NCBI GenBank assembly: GCA_965215445.1 | Contig: CBDCDT010000002.1 | Span: forward strand, 2,356,001-2,420,000 | Source: CBDBLK01 sp965215445 | GTDB lineage: Bacteria; Bdellovibrionota; Bacteriovoracia; Bacteriovoracales; Bacteriovoracaceae | Direction of reading: 5' to 3' | Length of the DNA stretch: 64,000 nucleotides | Shown: positions 33,400 through 42,212 of the stretch, piece by piece | How the letters are laid out: each line of letters begins with the position of its first letter | How positions within the stretch are numbered: position 1 is the first letter of the stretch | The notes under the pieces: model-generated | Seen by the model: the letters and a program-made list of their open reading frames with translations, nothing else | Told to the model about the DNA's origin: nothing | The model's database searches: none | Program-made: the position numbers and the translations under genes

Positions 33400-34311
33400 C
33401 TAGGGTAACGGCCCATAATTTAGGCCAGGTTGAGGGGAAGCGAGTTGGAGCGACTGAGGCGTGCGTCCTGCACGTCGCAAGGAGCGATAGCGAAGCTGAC
33501 TCTCAAGATGGTCTGAAGTATGAGTCGTTACCGTAAACCAGCAGGCGGGCCTGACTCCATCGCTATAACCATCTTCTCGCGTGCAAGCACCCACCCGATA
33601 ATCGGTATCGGAAAAGGACTCGTCAAAGGGGCGGTTGCACAGGCTTCCTTGAAAATAGATTTGCAGGCGGCAGTGAGATAATGTGCTCCACTTTTCGACA
33701 GAGACGTGTTTGGGCCTTGCCACCGGGGCCTCGAGTTTGGGCCGGCCCCATTTCCAACCCTCTGACATGGCCAAAGTCAGGGCCATGGACAATCCCGCCA
33801 TGCTCGAACGCTGGCAGATCAATACACTTTCCTCATCAAAAAAATTCTCCCGGCACTTTTGCACAACCAACTCGGGAATCTCCAGCGCCGCCACCGCCGC
33901 ACGGTTGTCCTGACCTTGAAAGTATCTTTTCAAACACTTGGCGGTGGCAAAGTAGTCGGACTGCCCTTCCTCGGAAGACCAAGGCCTCACCTCGCGCTTG
34001 GGAAATCCCCCCAGCAAGTGGCCCAATTCGTGACAGACCACTCCCGCTATCCCGTCGGCGGTCATTAGGGGTTTTCTGGCCAGTCCACCCCCCACCATAA
34101 TCGTCCAAAATTCGCCCTCCGGTTTAATATCTGCGTTGGCACTGAGCGACCATTTCTCTAAAATCTGAAGTTTTTTTCCCAGCCTCGCCACATCCGGCCG
34201 GTAGAGCGTTTCGAGACGTTCGAGAATTTGACGAAAAGCGTGAATGTCAATTTTCTCGGCAAAAGAATAGTGACAAAAAAATGTGAGCAAAAGCAAACAT
34301 GGCGATTTCAC
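33400..34311 (-). CDS. Secreted HELGH zinc metalloprotease-like protein
   Basis: 303 residues. Signal peptide MKSPCLLLLTFFCHYSFA. The motif GVVCHELGHLLGGFP (HExxH-type HELGH) followed 20 residues later by EEGQSDYFATAKCL fits M48-like metalloproteases, in which the second segment supplies the Glu ligand of zinc. The C-terminal ~40 residues (from TSDHLESQLRY) are encoded by the structured repeat element at 33404-33532 and are probably a read-through addition, not part of the native fold. Several cysteines suggest periplasmic disulfides. Confidence 0.75.
   Translation of the reverse strand: MKSPCLLLLTFFCHYSFAEKIDIHAFRQILERLETLYRPDVARLGKKLQILEKWSLSANADIKPEGEFWTIMVGGGLARKPLMTADGIAGVVCHELGHLLGGFPKREVRPWSSEEGQSDYFATAKCLKRYFQGQDNRAAVAALEIPELVVQKCRENFFDEESVLICQRSSMAGLSMALTLAMSEGWKWGRPKLEAPVARPKHVSVEKWSTLSHCRLQIYFQGSLCNRPFDESFSDTDYRVGACTREDGYSDGVRPACWFTVTTHTSDHLESQLRYRSLRRAGRTPQSLQLASPQPGLNYGPLP
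33404..33532. repeat. Structured dispersed repeat, copy 1 (REP-like)
   Basis: About 128 bp closely similar to 55511-55645. Closing stem GGTAACG/CGTTACC (33404-33410 with 33526-33532), 3x3 internal loop, CATA/TATG. Inside, GGAG at 33457 is followed by a hairpin GCGAC-TGAGGC-GTGC-loop-GCAC-GTCGC and a second GGAG (33481), the layout of REP sequences recognised by RAYT transposases. It runs into the 3' end of the metalloprotease gene on the minus strand. Confidence 0.65.
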
Positions 34312-34345
34312 GGCAACCTCCCTTTAATCCCTCTCAAAGCACTAT

Positions 34346-34374
34346 TTGCCATTTCATTTTGCCCGGGTTATAAA
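34346..34374 (+). promoter_or_regulatory. Promoter of the DUF4159 gene triplet, copy 1
   Basis: TTGCCA (34346-34351), 17-nt spacer, TATAAA (34369-34374). The same promoter with nearly the same spacer recurs at 36507-36535 downstream of the triplet. The leader to the first start is about 70-105 bases. Confidence 0.7.
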
Positions 34375-34480
34375 TTGGCCTAGACGAAAATGGAGGGAAT
34401 CCGTATTTTCCTACTACATTAGATTATAAGCACTTACACCAAAAGACTTAATGGGCCAAAAGCAACAATTGGAAGCGGCC

Positions 34481-35140
34481 ATGAAAGGGATACTCATAGT
34501 AGCGCTCTTAATTTTGAACCTCCCCAGCACTGAGGGGTCGTGGCGCTTTTGCCGTCTAAAACATGAAGGAAGCTGGAATGCCGACTATCCTCTTGCGGAA
34601 CAAAGACTGATTAAAATGTTAGAGGATGTCACCCTCATGGATGTGGCCCCGAAATCCCTCATTGTTTCGGCCACCGGGAAAGACCTCTCTCAGTGTGCCT
34701 TCGTGTACGCAAGCAATATTGACGACCTTTCCTGGACGGAGCTTGAGGCCAAGGCCGTCGGCAATTGGTTGCGCAAAGGCGGTTTTCTCTGGACAGATGG
34801 GTTTTGGAGAGATTACGCCTGGGATCGTTGGAATCGACAACTGCGCAAGGCCCTCCCAGAGGCGCAAATCTGGGAACTGCACGACCACCCCATCCTTGAG
34901 ACTCCCTTTCAGGTTCAGTTGCAACAGACATGCTACTTCGAGCTAACCGATGGATGGGTGAAGAACTTTGCAGTAAAAGACGACGAAGGTCGCCTCATGG
35001 TTTTAATGACATTCAACGAAACAAGGCAATGCCCTGGTGCCGTAGGGGACTCATGGGAGGGCTTTACCAAGAACTGGCTGAGTGAAGAGGCGGCCTGGAG
35101 ATTTTCTGTTAACGTCTTTCTTTATGTGATGACACATTGA
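34481..35140 (+). CDS. Secreted DUF4159-type protein, paralogue 1
   Basis: 219 residues from ATG 34481 (an in-frame ATG at 34451 is possible). Signal peptide MKGILIVALLILNLPSTEG. The rest matches the DUF4159 layout: WRFCRLKHEG at the start, CAFVYASNIDDLSW, WLRKGGFLWTDGFWRD, the LHDHPILETPF strand, GRLMVLMTFNE and WRFSVNVFLYVMTH at the end. DUF4159 folds resemble a glutamine-amidotransferase/flavodoxin-like Rossmann fold without known catalytic activity. It is the most diverged of three tandem copies; its stop overlaps the TTG start of copy 2. Confidence 0.75.
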   Translation: MKGILIVALLILNLPSTEGSWRFCRLKHEGSWNADYPLAEQRLIKMLEDVTLMDVAPKSLIVSATGKDLSQCAFVYASNIDDLSWTELEAKAVGNWLRKGGFLWTDGFWRDYAWDRWNRQLRKALPEAQIWELHDHPILETPFQVQLQQTCYFELTDGWVKNFAVKDDEGRLMVLMTFNETRQCPGAVGDSWEGFTKNWLSEEAAWRFSVNVFLYVMTH

Positions 35141-35811
35141 AAGCAGCAATGAAAAGAATACTCGCAGTGGCACTCTTGATTTTGAACCTCCCCACCACTG
35201 AGGGGGCGTGGCGCTTTTGCCGTCTAAAACATCGAGGATTAGACTGGAACAGCGGCCATCCTTATGCGGAGCAAAGGCTGATCAAAATGTTGAAGGATGT
35301 CACCCTCACTGATGCAGTTTCAAAACCCCTCATTGTTTCGGCCACCGGAAAAGACCTTTCACAATGTGCCTTCGTGTACGCAAGCAATATTGACTACCTT
35401 TCCTGGACGGAGCGTGAAGCGAAAGTCGTCGGCGATTGGTTGCGCAAGGGCGGCCTTCTCTGGACAGATGGATTCTGGAGAGACTGGGCGTGGGATCGTT
35501 GGAGTCAACAGCTACGCAAGGCCCTCCCGGAAGCGCAAATCTGGGAGCTGCACGACCACCCCATCTTTGAAACTCCCTTCCGGGTTCGGTTGCGGCAATC
35601 GTGCCCCCGGGTTCCAGAGGGATGGGTGAAAAACTTTGCGGTGGAAGATGACCAGGGTCGCCTCATGGTTCTAATGACATTCAACGAAAAAAAAGGTGGT
35701 GAGTGCGGTGCTGTAGGAGACGCATGGGAAGGCTTTAGACGGAACTGGCAAAATGAGGATGCGGCCTGGAAATTTTCTATCAACGTCTTTCTTTATGTAA
35801 TGACGCATTGA
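35137..35811 (+). CDS. Secreted DUF4159-type protein, paralogue 2
   Basis: 224 residues from TTG 35137, which overlaps the stop of copy 1 (TTGA); the ATG four codons on (35149) is the alternative. Signal peptide ILAVALLILNLPTTEGA. Same domain order as copy 1 and almost identical to copy 3 at DNA level for hundreds of bases, which points to recent duplication or gene conversion. The few differences concentrate in short stretches (HPYAEQ, TLTDAVSK, ECGAVGDAW). Confidence 0.75.
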   Translation: MKAAMKRILAVALLILNLPTTEGAWRFCRLKHRGLDWNSGHPYAEQRLIKMLKDVTLTDAVSKPLIVSATGKDLSQCAFVYASNIDYLSWTEREAKVVGDWLRKGGLLWTDGFWRDWAWDRWSQQLRKALPEAQIWELHDHPIFETPFRVRLRQSCPRVPEGWVKNFAVEDDQGRLMVLMTFNEKKGGECGAVGDAWEGFRRNWQNEDAAWKFSINVFLYVMTH

Positions 35812-35824
35812 ACTGGAGGAGCAA

Positions 35825-36499
35825 TTGAAAGCAGTAATGAAGGGAATACTCGTAGTGGCACTCTTGGTTTTGAACCTCCCCACCGCCGAGGGGTCGTGGC
35901 GCTTTTGCCGTCTAAAACATCGGGGATTAGGCTGGAGCATTGACTATCCTTATGCGGAGCAAAGGCTGCTCAAAATGTTGGAGGATGTCACCCTCATTGA
36001 CGTGGTTTCAAAACCCCTCGTTGTTTCGGCCACCGGAAAAGACCTTTCACAGTGTGCCTTTGTGTACGCAAGCAATATTGACCACCTTTCCTGGACGGAG
36101 CATGAAGCGAAGATCGTCGGCGATTGGTTGCGCAAGGGCGGCTTTCTCTGGACAGACGGATTCTGGAGAGACAGGTCGTGGGATCATTGGAGTCAACAGC
36201 TACGCAAGGCCCTCCCGGAGGCGCAAATCTGGGAGTTGCACGACCACCCCATCTTTGAGACTCCCTTCCGGGTTCGGTTGCAGCAATCGTGCCCCCGGGT
36301 TCCGGAAGGATGGGTGAAAAACTTTGCAGTGGAAGATGACCAGGGTCGCCTCATGGTTTTAATGACATTCAACGAAAAAAGAGGTGGTCAGTGCGGCGCT
36401 ATAGGAGACGCATGGGAAGGCTTTAGGCAGAACTGGCAAGATGAGGAAGCGGCCTGGAGATTTTCTATCAATGTCCTCCTTTACGCGATGACACATTAG
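35825..36499 (+). CDS. Secreted DUF4159-type protein, paralogue 3
   Basis: 224 residues from TTG 35825, with GGAGG five bases upstream; ATG 35837 is too far from it. Signal peptide ILVVALLVLNLPTAEGS. Nearly identical to copy 2. Expected to be exported like its siblings, probably one transcript from the promoter at 34346. Three adjacent copies suggest a dosage or antigenic-type role; none is known for this family. Confidence 0.75.
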   Translation: MKAVMKGILVVALLVLNLPTAEGSWRFCRLKHRGLGWSIDYPYAEQRLLKMLEDVTLIDVVSKPLVVSATGKDLSQCAFVYASNIDHLSWTEHEAKIVGDWLRKGGFLWTDGFWRDRSWDHWSQQLRKALPEAQIWELHDHPIFETPFRVRLQQSCPRVPEGWVKNFAVEDDQGRLMVLMTFNEKRGGQCGAIGDAWEGFRQNWQDEEAAWRFSINVLLYAMTH

Positions 36500-36506
36500 G
36501 GGAAAT

Positions 36507-36535
36507 TTGCCATTTCATTTTGCCCGAATTATAAA
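36507..36535 (+). promoter_or_regulatory. Promoter copy 2, upstream of the 36564 membrane-protein gene
   Basis: TTGCCA (36507-36512), 17-nt spacer, TATAAA (36530-36535). The -35, most of the spacer and the -10 match 34346-34374, including bases before (ATTTGCC) and after (TGGCC) the hexamers. Transcription would begin near 36542, about 20 bases before the start codon. Confidence 0.7.
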
Positions 36536-36563
36536 ATGGCCAGCATCGTAACCGAGGAGGCCC

Positions 36564-36917
36564 ATGTTCTCTTATGAAACTTACAAACTTCTCCACATTG
36601 CTTTGGCCATGTTTTTTTTGGCCAGTCTGGCGATCAGTTTTTGCGGCCCACAGACTTCGCGTCTGCACAAAATCCTTTCAGGCATCGCTTCATTACTGAT
36701 TTTTGTGGCGGGTATGGGGCTGATGGCGCGCTTGGGCATAGGCCACGGCGGCAGTTGGCCGTTGTGGATCAAGGCCAAAATGACTTTGTGGTTGTTTTTG
36801 GCCATAGCGGGGCCGGTGCTGGCCAAACGCATACGTTTTGCAAGAAGATTAACCTTCTTTGCCCTCTTTTCACTCTTTATTCTGGCCACCTATTTTGCCA
36901 TCTACAAACTTGACTAA
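36564..36917 (+). CDS. Four-helix membrane protein, possibly SirB-like
   Basis: 117 residues, four hydrophobic helices (about 7-28, 37-58, 70-88, 95-115). TYKLLHIALAMFF at the N-terminus with a membrane His and a mid-protein GHGGSWPLWIKAKM resemble small SirB-type or CopD-like integral proteins, but this is only a loose likeness. GAGGAGG lies eight bases before ATG 36564. Confidence 0.6.
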   Translation: MFSYETYKLLHIALAMFFLASLAISFCGPQTSRLHKILSGIASLLIFVAGMGLMARLGIGHGGSWPLWIKAKMTLWLFLAIAGPVLAKRIRFARRLTFFALFSLFILATYFAIYKLD

Positions 36918-36925
36918 ACTGCGAT

Positions 36926-37600
36926 ATGCCTAGAGAGCAGGGTGCCCACGGTTTTTCCCAGCGCTATTGGAAAGATAACTACTCTTGCCTCAAAGAAATG
37001 GATGGCGTGGCCAATGCCACCGGACACGCACTCTATTGCAAATCCTTTTTGGAACTCGAACAAATTTGCGTTGACAGTGTGATCGACTTTGGCTTTGGAC
37101 TGGGCCACCTTTTTGAGGCCTTTTTGCGAATTTTAAGGCCCCGGCGAGCGGAGGGCATCGAACCCAGCCCCAGTGCCTTTCAAAAAGTTTCGTCCCGCCA
37201 AATCGCCCCTTCTGTGCGCACCTCCTTAAAGTTGCGTCCACTGGATTTGCAAAGCTGGGCGGAACACATTTCAAAACTCAAGCGCCGGCCGCGCCGTTTT
37301 GAACTGGGAATTTGCACTTCCGTTTTTCAATACTTGAGTAAAAAACAAATCGAACTTGCTCTGCCGATCATGGCCGAACAAGTTCACCACCTCTATTTCT
37401 CGGTTCCCACCAAGACAGAGATGGAACGCCAAGAGCGCGAATTTCACTTTCGGGATGCCTACGCCATCGAGCGCGACCAGAGCACATATCTCAAATGGCT
37501 GGCACCCCACTTCACCGTCGTCGGGTGTCGCATTTTAGAGAGTAAAAAATATTTTAATACGGATAATACCGCTTGTTCGGATCACCTCTTCCGTTTCTAA
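36926..37600 (+). CDS. SAM-dependent methyltransferase
   Basis: 224 residues. The motif VIDFGFGLGHLFEAF (about 47-61) is the SAM-binding loop of class I Rossmann methyltransferases, followed by the acidic strand end AEGIEPSPSA and the LGICTSVFQYLSKKQ post-II region. Substrate unknown. It starts 9 bases after the membrane-protein gene, so likely in the same transcript. Confidence 0.75.
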   Translation: MPREQGAHGFSQRYWKDNYSCLKEMDGVANATGHALYCKSFLELEQICVDSVIDFGFGLGHLFEAFLRILRPRRAEGIEPSPSAFQKVSSRQIAPSVRTSLKLRPLDLQSWAEHISKLKRRPRRFELGICTSVFQYLSKKQIELALPIMAEQVHHLYFSVPTKTEMERQEREFHFRDAYAIERDQSTYLKWLAPHFTVVGCRILESKKYFNTDNTACSDHLFRF

Positions 37601-37620
37601 CCAACCAAGGAGAAGACATT

Positions 37621-38157
37621 TTGGGACAACATCTCGAAGAAAACTGGAATCAATCCTGCCCGTGCCAATCAAAACTTCCCCTCAAAGAATGTTGTGGCCC
37701 AAAAATTGAGGGCAGCGCTCCCGCCGCCACCGCCGAAGAGTTGATGCGCTCCCGCTACAGTGCCTTTGTCCTGCAAGAAATCGACTATATCGTCGAAACT
37801 TTCCACCCCGAAACCAGGCACAATGCCAACCGCCGGGACATCATGGATTGGTCACAAAACTCCCATTGGGAGGGTTTTAATCTGATTTCCACCAAGGGAG
37901 GTGGTGAAGATGATGACGAAGGGGAAGTCGAATTTGTCGTGCGCTATGAAAGCAAGGGCAAGACTCACCTCCACCGCGAATGTTCTCGTTTTGTCAAAAA
38001 CCGTGGACACTGGTTTTTTTACAGTGGAGAGCAACGGGACATCACCTATCGCCGCACATCCCCCAAAGTGGGCCGCAATGATCCCTGTCCCTGCGGCTCG
38101 GGAAAGAAATTAAAAAAATGTTGTCACGCCTTAAATGAACACGTTTCCGGCCCCTAG
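37621..38157 (+). CDS. ychJ: YchJ/UPF0225 protein with two SEC-C motifs
   Basis: 178 residues from TTG 37621 (AAGGAG eight bases upstream; an in-frame TTG at 37573 lies inside the methyltransferase). The N-terminal CPCQSKLPLKECC is a SEC-C zinc motif, LMRSRYSAFVLQEIDYIVET begins the NTF2-like YchJ domain, and the C-terminus has a full second SEC-C motif, RNDPCPCGSGKKLKKCC, of the SecA zinc-domain type. The family is conserved and uncharacterised. Cytoplasmic. Confidence 0.9.
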   Translation: MGQHLEENWNQSCPCQSKLPLKECCGPKIEGSAPAATAEELMRSRYSAFVLQEIDYIVETFHPETRHNANRRDIMDWSQNSHWEGFNLISTKGGGEDDDEGEVEFVVRYESKGKTHLHRECSRFVKNRGHWFFYSGEQRDITYRRTSPKVGRNDPCPCGSGKKLKKCCHALNEHVSGP

Positions 38158-38196
38158 CATATTTCACTTTGGCCAAATTTGGTGTAGTTTGACGTT

Positions 38197-39537
38197 ATGA
38201 TTTACGCCATGAAAAAAGGCCTCGACCTTCCGGTGACGGGAAGGCCGCTGCAAGAAATTGCCAATGGCCACTTCGGAAAAAGAATCGCCGTCACCGGGCC
38301 GGATTTTATCGGCATGAAACCTACCTTTAAGGTACGGGAAGGCGACCGGGTTGGTCTGGGCGAACCTCTTTTTGAATGTAAAAAAATTCCCGGTGTGGTT
38401 TACACCGCCCCGGCGGCGGGTAAAGTAGTTGCGATCAATCGCGGAGAAAGGCGCGCCTTTCAAACGCTGGAAATTGAGATGGAGAAAAAAGAAAGTCACC
38501 ACTCCTTCCAATCCCATCGCTCATCTTCGGTAGACGACTATTCCCCCGAGCAACTGGAGGCACTGCTTTTAGAATCGGGACAGTGGACGGGACTGCGCAC
38601 GCGCCCCTTCTCCAAGGCGGCAAGGCCTGGAACCCGCCCTTCCAGTTTGTTTATTTCCCTGATGGACACTTCGCCTTTGGCCGCCGATCCCCTGGTGGTG
38701 ATTTCCCACCGCCAAAAAAACTTTGAAACCGGAGTCCTGGCCCTGGCCAAACTCGCCCCCGTCCATTTGGTCGGCAGAAAAGGTGCAGACCTTCCCAAAA
38801 TTAATCACTCCAACGTCAAAACCCACTTTTTTTCCGGGCCACACCCCGCCGGAAACGTGGGCACCCACATTCACTTTATCGACCCCGTAAGCAACCACAA
38901 AACTGTTTGGCACATGGACTACCAGGACGTGATCGGCGTGGGCCACCTGATAGCTTCTGGACAATTCTTTGTCGAGCGGGTGGTGTCGCTGGCCGGCCCG
39001 CAAATTTTCAGGCCGCGACTTTTGCGCACACGTTTGGGTGCCGAACTGAAAACGCTTATTAAAGGTCAGGTCAAAGAGGGTGAAACCAGAATTATCAGCG
39101 GCCCGGTTTTAAACGGAAGGTGCCTGCAAGGGCCTTTCAACTACCTGGGGCGATTTCACCATCAGGTGTGCCTGATTAAAGAAGAGCGGGAACGCGAATT
39201 TTTAGGTTGGCAAGGCCCGGGATTTGACAAATTTTCCCTCAAAAATATTTACGCCGGAAAATTCTTTAAAGAAGGTTTTGATTTTACTTCCAGAATTTTC
39301 GGTTCTCCGCGCGCACTGGTTCCAGTGGGTGTTTTTGAAAAAGTCATGCCCCTCGACATTTTGCCCACTCAACTTTTGCGAGCGCTTTTAACCGGCGACA
39401 GCGAATTGGCGTGCGACTTGGGAATTTTGGAATTGGACGAAGAAGATTTGGCCCTGTGTACTTTTGTCGATCCCGGCAAACAAGATTTTGGGCCATACTT
39501 GCGAAATATGCTGGAACTGATAGAGAGGGAAGGATAG
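38197..39537 (+). CDS. nqrA: Na+-translocating NADH:quinone reductase subunit A
   Basis: 446 residues. KKGLDLPVTGRPLQEI at the N-terminus and GVVYTAPAAGKVVAINRGERR are characteristic of NqrA, the large peripheral subunit that contacts the quinone site. First gene of nqrABCDEF-apbE-nqrM. Start could be ATG 38197 or ATG 38209 (MKKGLDL); neither has a ribosome site, and -10-like boxes precede both by 6-7 bases (TAGTTT and TATGAT), so a leaderless start at either is plausible. Confidence 0.95.
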   Translation: MIYAMKKGLDLPVTGRPLQEIANGHFGKRIAVTGPDFIGMKPTFKVREGDRVGLGEPLFECKKIPGVVYTAPAAGKVVAINRGERRAFQTLEIEMEKKESHHSFQSHRSSSVDDYSPEQLEALLLESGQWTGLRTRPFSKAARPGTRPSSLFISLMDTSPLAADPLVVISHRQKNFETGVLALAKLAPVHLVGRKGADLPKINHSNVKTHFFSGPHPAGNVGTHIHFIDPVSNHKTVWHMDYQDVIGVGHLIASGQFFVERVVSLAGPQIFRPRLLRTRLGAELKTLIKGQVKEGETRIISGPVLNGRCLQGPFNYLGRFHHQVCLIKEEREREFLGWQGPGFDKFSLKNIYAGKFFKEGFDFTSRIFGSPRALVPVGVFEKVMPLDILPTQLLRALLTGDSELACDLGILELDEEDLALCTFVDPGKQDFGPYLRNMLELIEREG

Positions 39538-39544
39538 CGCCTTT

Positions 39545-40756
39545 ATGAAACTCTTGCGAAATATGCTCGATTCCGGGCGCAGACACTTTGAAGGGCAGGG
39601 AAAACTCGCGCGCCTGTATCCCCTCTACGAGATGATCGACACATTTCTCTACACCCCCGCCGAAACCACCAGCGGCAAGGTTCACGTCCGCGATGCCCTC
39701 GACCTCAAGCGCCTGATGTCCACCGTTGGGCTGGCACTGCTTCCCTGTATTGCCATGGCAATGCTCAATACCGGATACCAGGCCAATCTCGCCCTGATGG
39801 AAATGGGCCTGCAAGAGGCCGCTGGATGGCGGGGAGAAATTCTAATCTTTTTGGGTTTGTCCATCGACCCCACCCACTGGATTTCCAACGCCGTCCACGG
39901 TGCTCTCTGGTTTTTGCCGGTTTTACTGGTCACCCAAATTGTCGGGGGAATGTGGGAAGCACTTTTTGCCATCGTAAGAAAGCACGAAATCAACGAGGGA
40001 TTTCTGGTCACGGGATTGCTTTTTCCCCTGACTTTGCCCCCCACTATTCCCCTGTGGCAAGTGGCCTTGGGCATTTCCTTTGGCGTAGTGGTTGGCAAAG
40101 AAATTTTCGGCGGCACGGGAAAAAATTTTCTCAACCCCGCACTCACCGCCCGCGCCTTTCTCTTTTTTGCCTATCCCGCCCAAATTTCCGGTGATGCTCC
40201 CTGGGTGGCGGTGGATGGATATACCGGTGCCACCGCCCTGGCCCAGGCGGCGGCGGGTGGAGCGCAAGCGGTAACGGCGAGTTGGAGCGAGGCCTTTTGG
40301 GGTTTTATCCCCGGCTCCATGGGAGAGACTTCCACCATTGCGTGTTTGATAGGTGCCATTTACCTGATCTTTACCGGCATTGGTTCCTGGAGAATTATGC
40401 TCTCGATGCTGCTTGCAACGCTGGCCTCGGCGACACTGTTGTATAATCTCGAAAGCGCCAATCCCATGTTTCAAATGCACCCGCTCTGGCACTTGTTGGT
40501 GGGCGGGTTTGCCTTTGGCCTTGTGTTTATGGCCACCGATCCGGTTTCGGCGGCGATGACTCAAACCGGCCAATACTTTTACGGCGCTTTAATTGGATTT
40601 ATGGTCATCCTGGTTCGGGCCATCAACCCCGCTTTCCCCGAGGGAACCATGTTGGCGATCCTGTTTGGCAATTGCTTTTCTCCCCTGATTGACTGGTTTG
40701 TGATCAATTCCCATATCAAGCGCCGACAAAGAAGGTTAAAAAATGCAACGGGATAA
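39545..40756 (+). CDS. nqrB: Na+-NQR subunit B
   Basis: 403 residues, multiple membrane helices of the NqrB/RnfD fold. The covalent-FMN site is DGYTGATALAQ: the flavinylated Thr sits in TGAT where most NqrB have SGAT. NqrB carries FMN and a riboflavin, and helps form the Na+ path. Overlaps nqrC by 14 bp; starts 7 bases after nqrA. Confidence 0.95.
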   Translation: MKLLRNMLDSGRRHFEGQGKLARLYPLYEMIDTFLYTPAETTSGKVHVRDALDLKRLMSTVGLALLPCIAMAMLNTGYQANLALMEMGLQEAAGWRGEILIFLGLSIDPTHWISNAVHGALWFLPVLLVTQIVGGMWEALFAIVRKHEINEGFLVTGLLFPLTLPPTIPLWQVALGISFGVVVGKEIFGGTGKNFLNPALTARAFLFFAYPAQISGDAPWVAVDGYTGATALAQAAAGGAQAVTASWSEAFWGFIPGSMGETSTIACLIGAIYLIFTGIGSWRIMLSMLLATLASATLLYNLESANPMFQMHPLWHLLVGGFAFGLVFMATDPVSAAMTQTGQYFYGALIGFMVILVRAINPAFPEGTMLAILFGNCFSPLIDWFVINSHIKRRQRRLKNATG

Positions 40757-41594
40757 TCCCCTCAAGATTCTGGGAGTGGCCTTTTGCCTGTGTGTGGTCT
40801 GCTCCCTGCTGGTTTCCACGGCAGCGGTCAAACTGCGACCGCTCCAGCGCTTGAATGCCAAACTGGACAAGCAAAGAAATCTTTTGACTACCGCCGGACT
40901 GTTGGACAATCCCCGCGCCGGAACAGAAGAGGTGCAAAAGTTTTTTACAGGCGAAGACCCCGCCCTCCCCAAAGTGGTCACACAAATTGTTGAACTCGAA
41001 TCTGGAAATATAGTTGACTGGCCCGCAGATAAAAGGGAGTCCTTCGACGCCTATAAAGCCGCACAAAATCCCGGAGCAAGCATCGCCATTACTTCTGAAC
41101 AAGACGTGGCCAAAATCAAACGCCGCGCCCGCTACGCCAGAAGTTATCTGATCTTTCGGGGAGAGCAATTGGAACGCATTATTCTTCCCGTCCACGGCAA
41201 GGGATTGTGGTCTACGCTCTACGGTTTTGTCGCTTTAAACCGCGACACGCGCACGCTCTATGGCCTCAATTTTTACGCCCACGGTGAAACTCCGGGACTC
41301 GGCGGAGAAGTGGACAACCCCGACTGGAAGGCGCAGTGGCGGGGCAAACGCGCCGTAAACGACGAAGGCGAGCTTATCCTCGACGTGCTCAAGGGTAAAG
41401 TTGATACAACCGCCCCGGGGGCAAATTCTCAAATCGACGGACTCTCAGGCGCCACCATTACCTCCAACGGGGTGGAAGCGCTGGTGCACTACTGGTTGGG
41501 AGAAAACGGTTTTGGCCCCTATCTGGCACGGCTGCGCTTACAACAAGAAGTGCAAATTGATGCCACCACTGATGCCTCTGGAGATGCTCCATGA
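40743..41594 (+). CDS. nqrC: Na+-NQR subunit C
   Basis: 283 residues; one N-terminal membrane helix (about 9-28) and a periplasmic FMN-binding domain with the flavinylation motif DGLSGATITSNG near residue 238. FMN is attached through phosphodiester to the Thr by ApbE, whose gene lies at the operon end. Overlaps nqrD by 4 bp (ATGA). Confidence 0.95.
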   Translation: MQRDNPLKILGVAFCLCVVCSLLVSTAAVKLRPLQRLNAKLDKQRNLLTTAGLLDNPRAGTEEVQKFFTGEDPALPKVVTQIVELESGNIVDWPADKRESFDAYKAAQNPGASIAITSEQDVAKIKRRARYARSYLIFRGEQLERIILPVHGKGLWSTLYGFVALNRDTRTLYGLNFYAHGETPGLGGEVDNPDWKAQWRGKRAVNDEGELILDVLKGKVDTTAPGANSQIDGLSGATITSNGVEALVHYWLGENGFGPYLARLRLQQEVQIDATTDASGDAP

Positions 41595-42208
41595 GTTTTA
41601 AAAAGGCCATCCTCGACCCCCTCTTTGAAAACAACCCCATCGCCCTGCAAATTCTGGGCATTTGTTCGGCCTTGGCGGTCACTACCAAACTGGAAGCGGT
41701 TTTGGTGATGTCTGTGGCGGTGGTTATAGTTACCGGCCTTTCCTCTTTTTCCGTTTCCCTGATCCGCAATCACATCCCCTCCAGCATCCGCATCGTGGTA
41801 CAAATGACCATCATCGCCTCACTGGTTATCATCACCGACCAGGTGTTAAAGGCCTTTGTCTACGACGTGGCCAAGAGTATGTCGGTTTACGTCGGACTGA
41901 TTATCACCAACTGCATTGTCATGGGCCGGGCGGAGGGTTTTGCCATGAAAAACGGCCCCTTGCTGTCTTTTCTCGACGGCATCGGCAACGGACTGGGCTA
42001 TTCCCTGGTGCTGATTTTCGTAGGTGTCTTCCGCGAACTTTTCGGTTCGGGCAAACTCTTAGGGCACACCATTTTCCCGCTGGCCTCAGAGGGAGGGTGG
42101 TATGTACCCAACGGCATGGCCCTGCTCTCCCCCAGCGCCTTTTTCCTGATTGGAATTTTTATTTGGATTCTGCGAACCTGGAAAAAAGACCAAATCGAAT
42201 TGGAGTAA
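41591..42208 (+). CDS. nqrD: Na+-NQR subunit D
   Basis: 205 residues, six membrane helices. LGICSALAVTTKLEAVLV and TNCIVMGRAEGFAM are hallmarks of NqrD/RnfE. With NqrE it forms a symmetric pair binding an iron-sulfur centre in the membrane (paired Cys: GICSA and TNCIV here). Confidence 0.95.
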   Translation: MSFKKAILDPLFENNPIALQILGICSALAVTTKLEAVLVMSVAVVIVTGLSSFSVSLIRNHIPSSIRIVVQMTIIASLVIITDQVLKAFVYDVAKSMSVYVGLIITNCIVMGRAEGFAMKNGPLLSFLDGIGNGLGYSLVLIFVGVFRELFGSGKLLGHTIFPLASEGGWYVPNGMALLSPSAFFLIGIFIWILRTWKKDQIELE

Positions 42209-42212
42209 AAAC

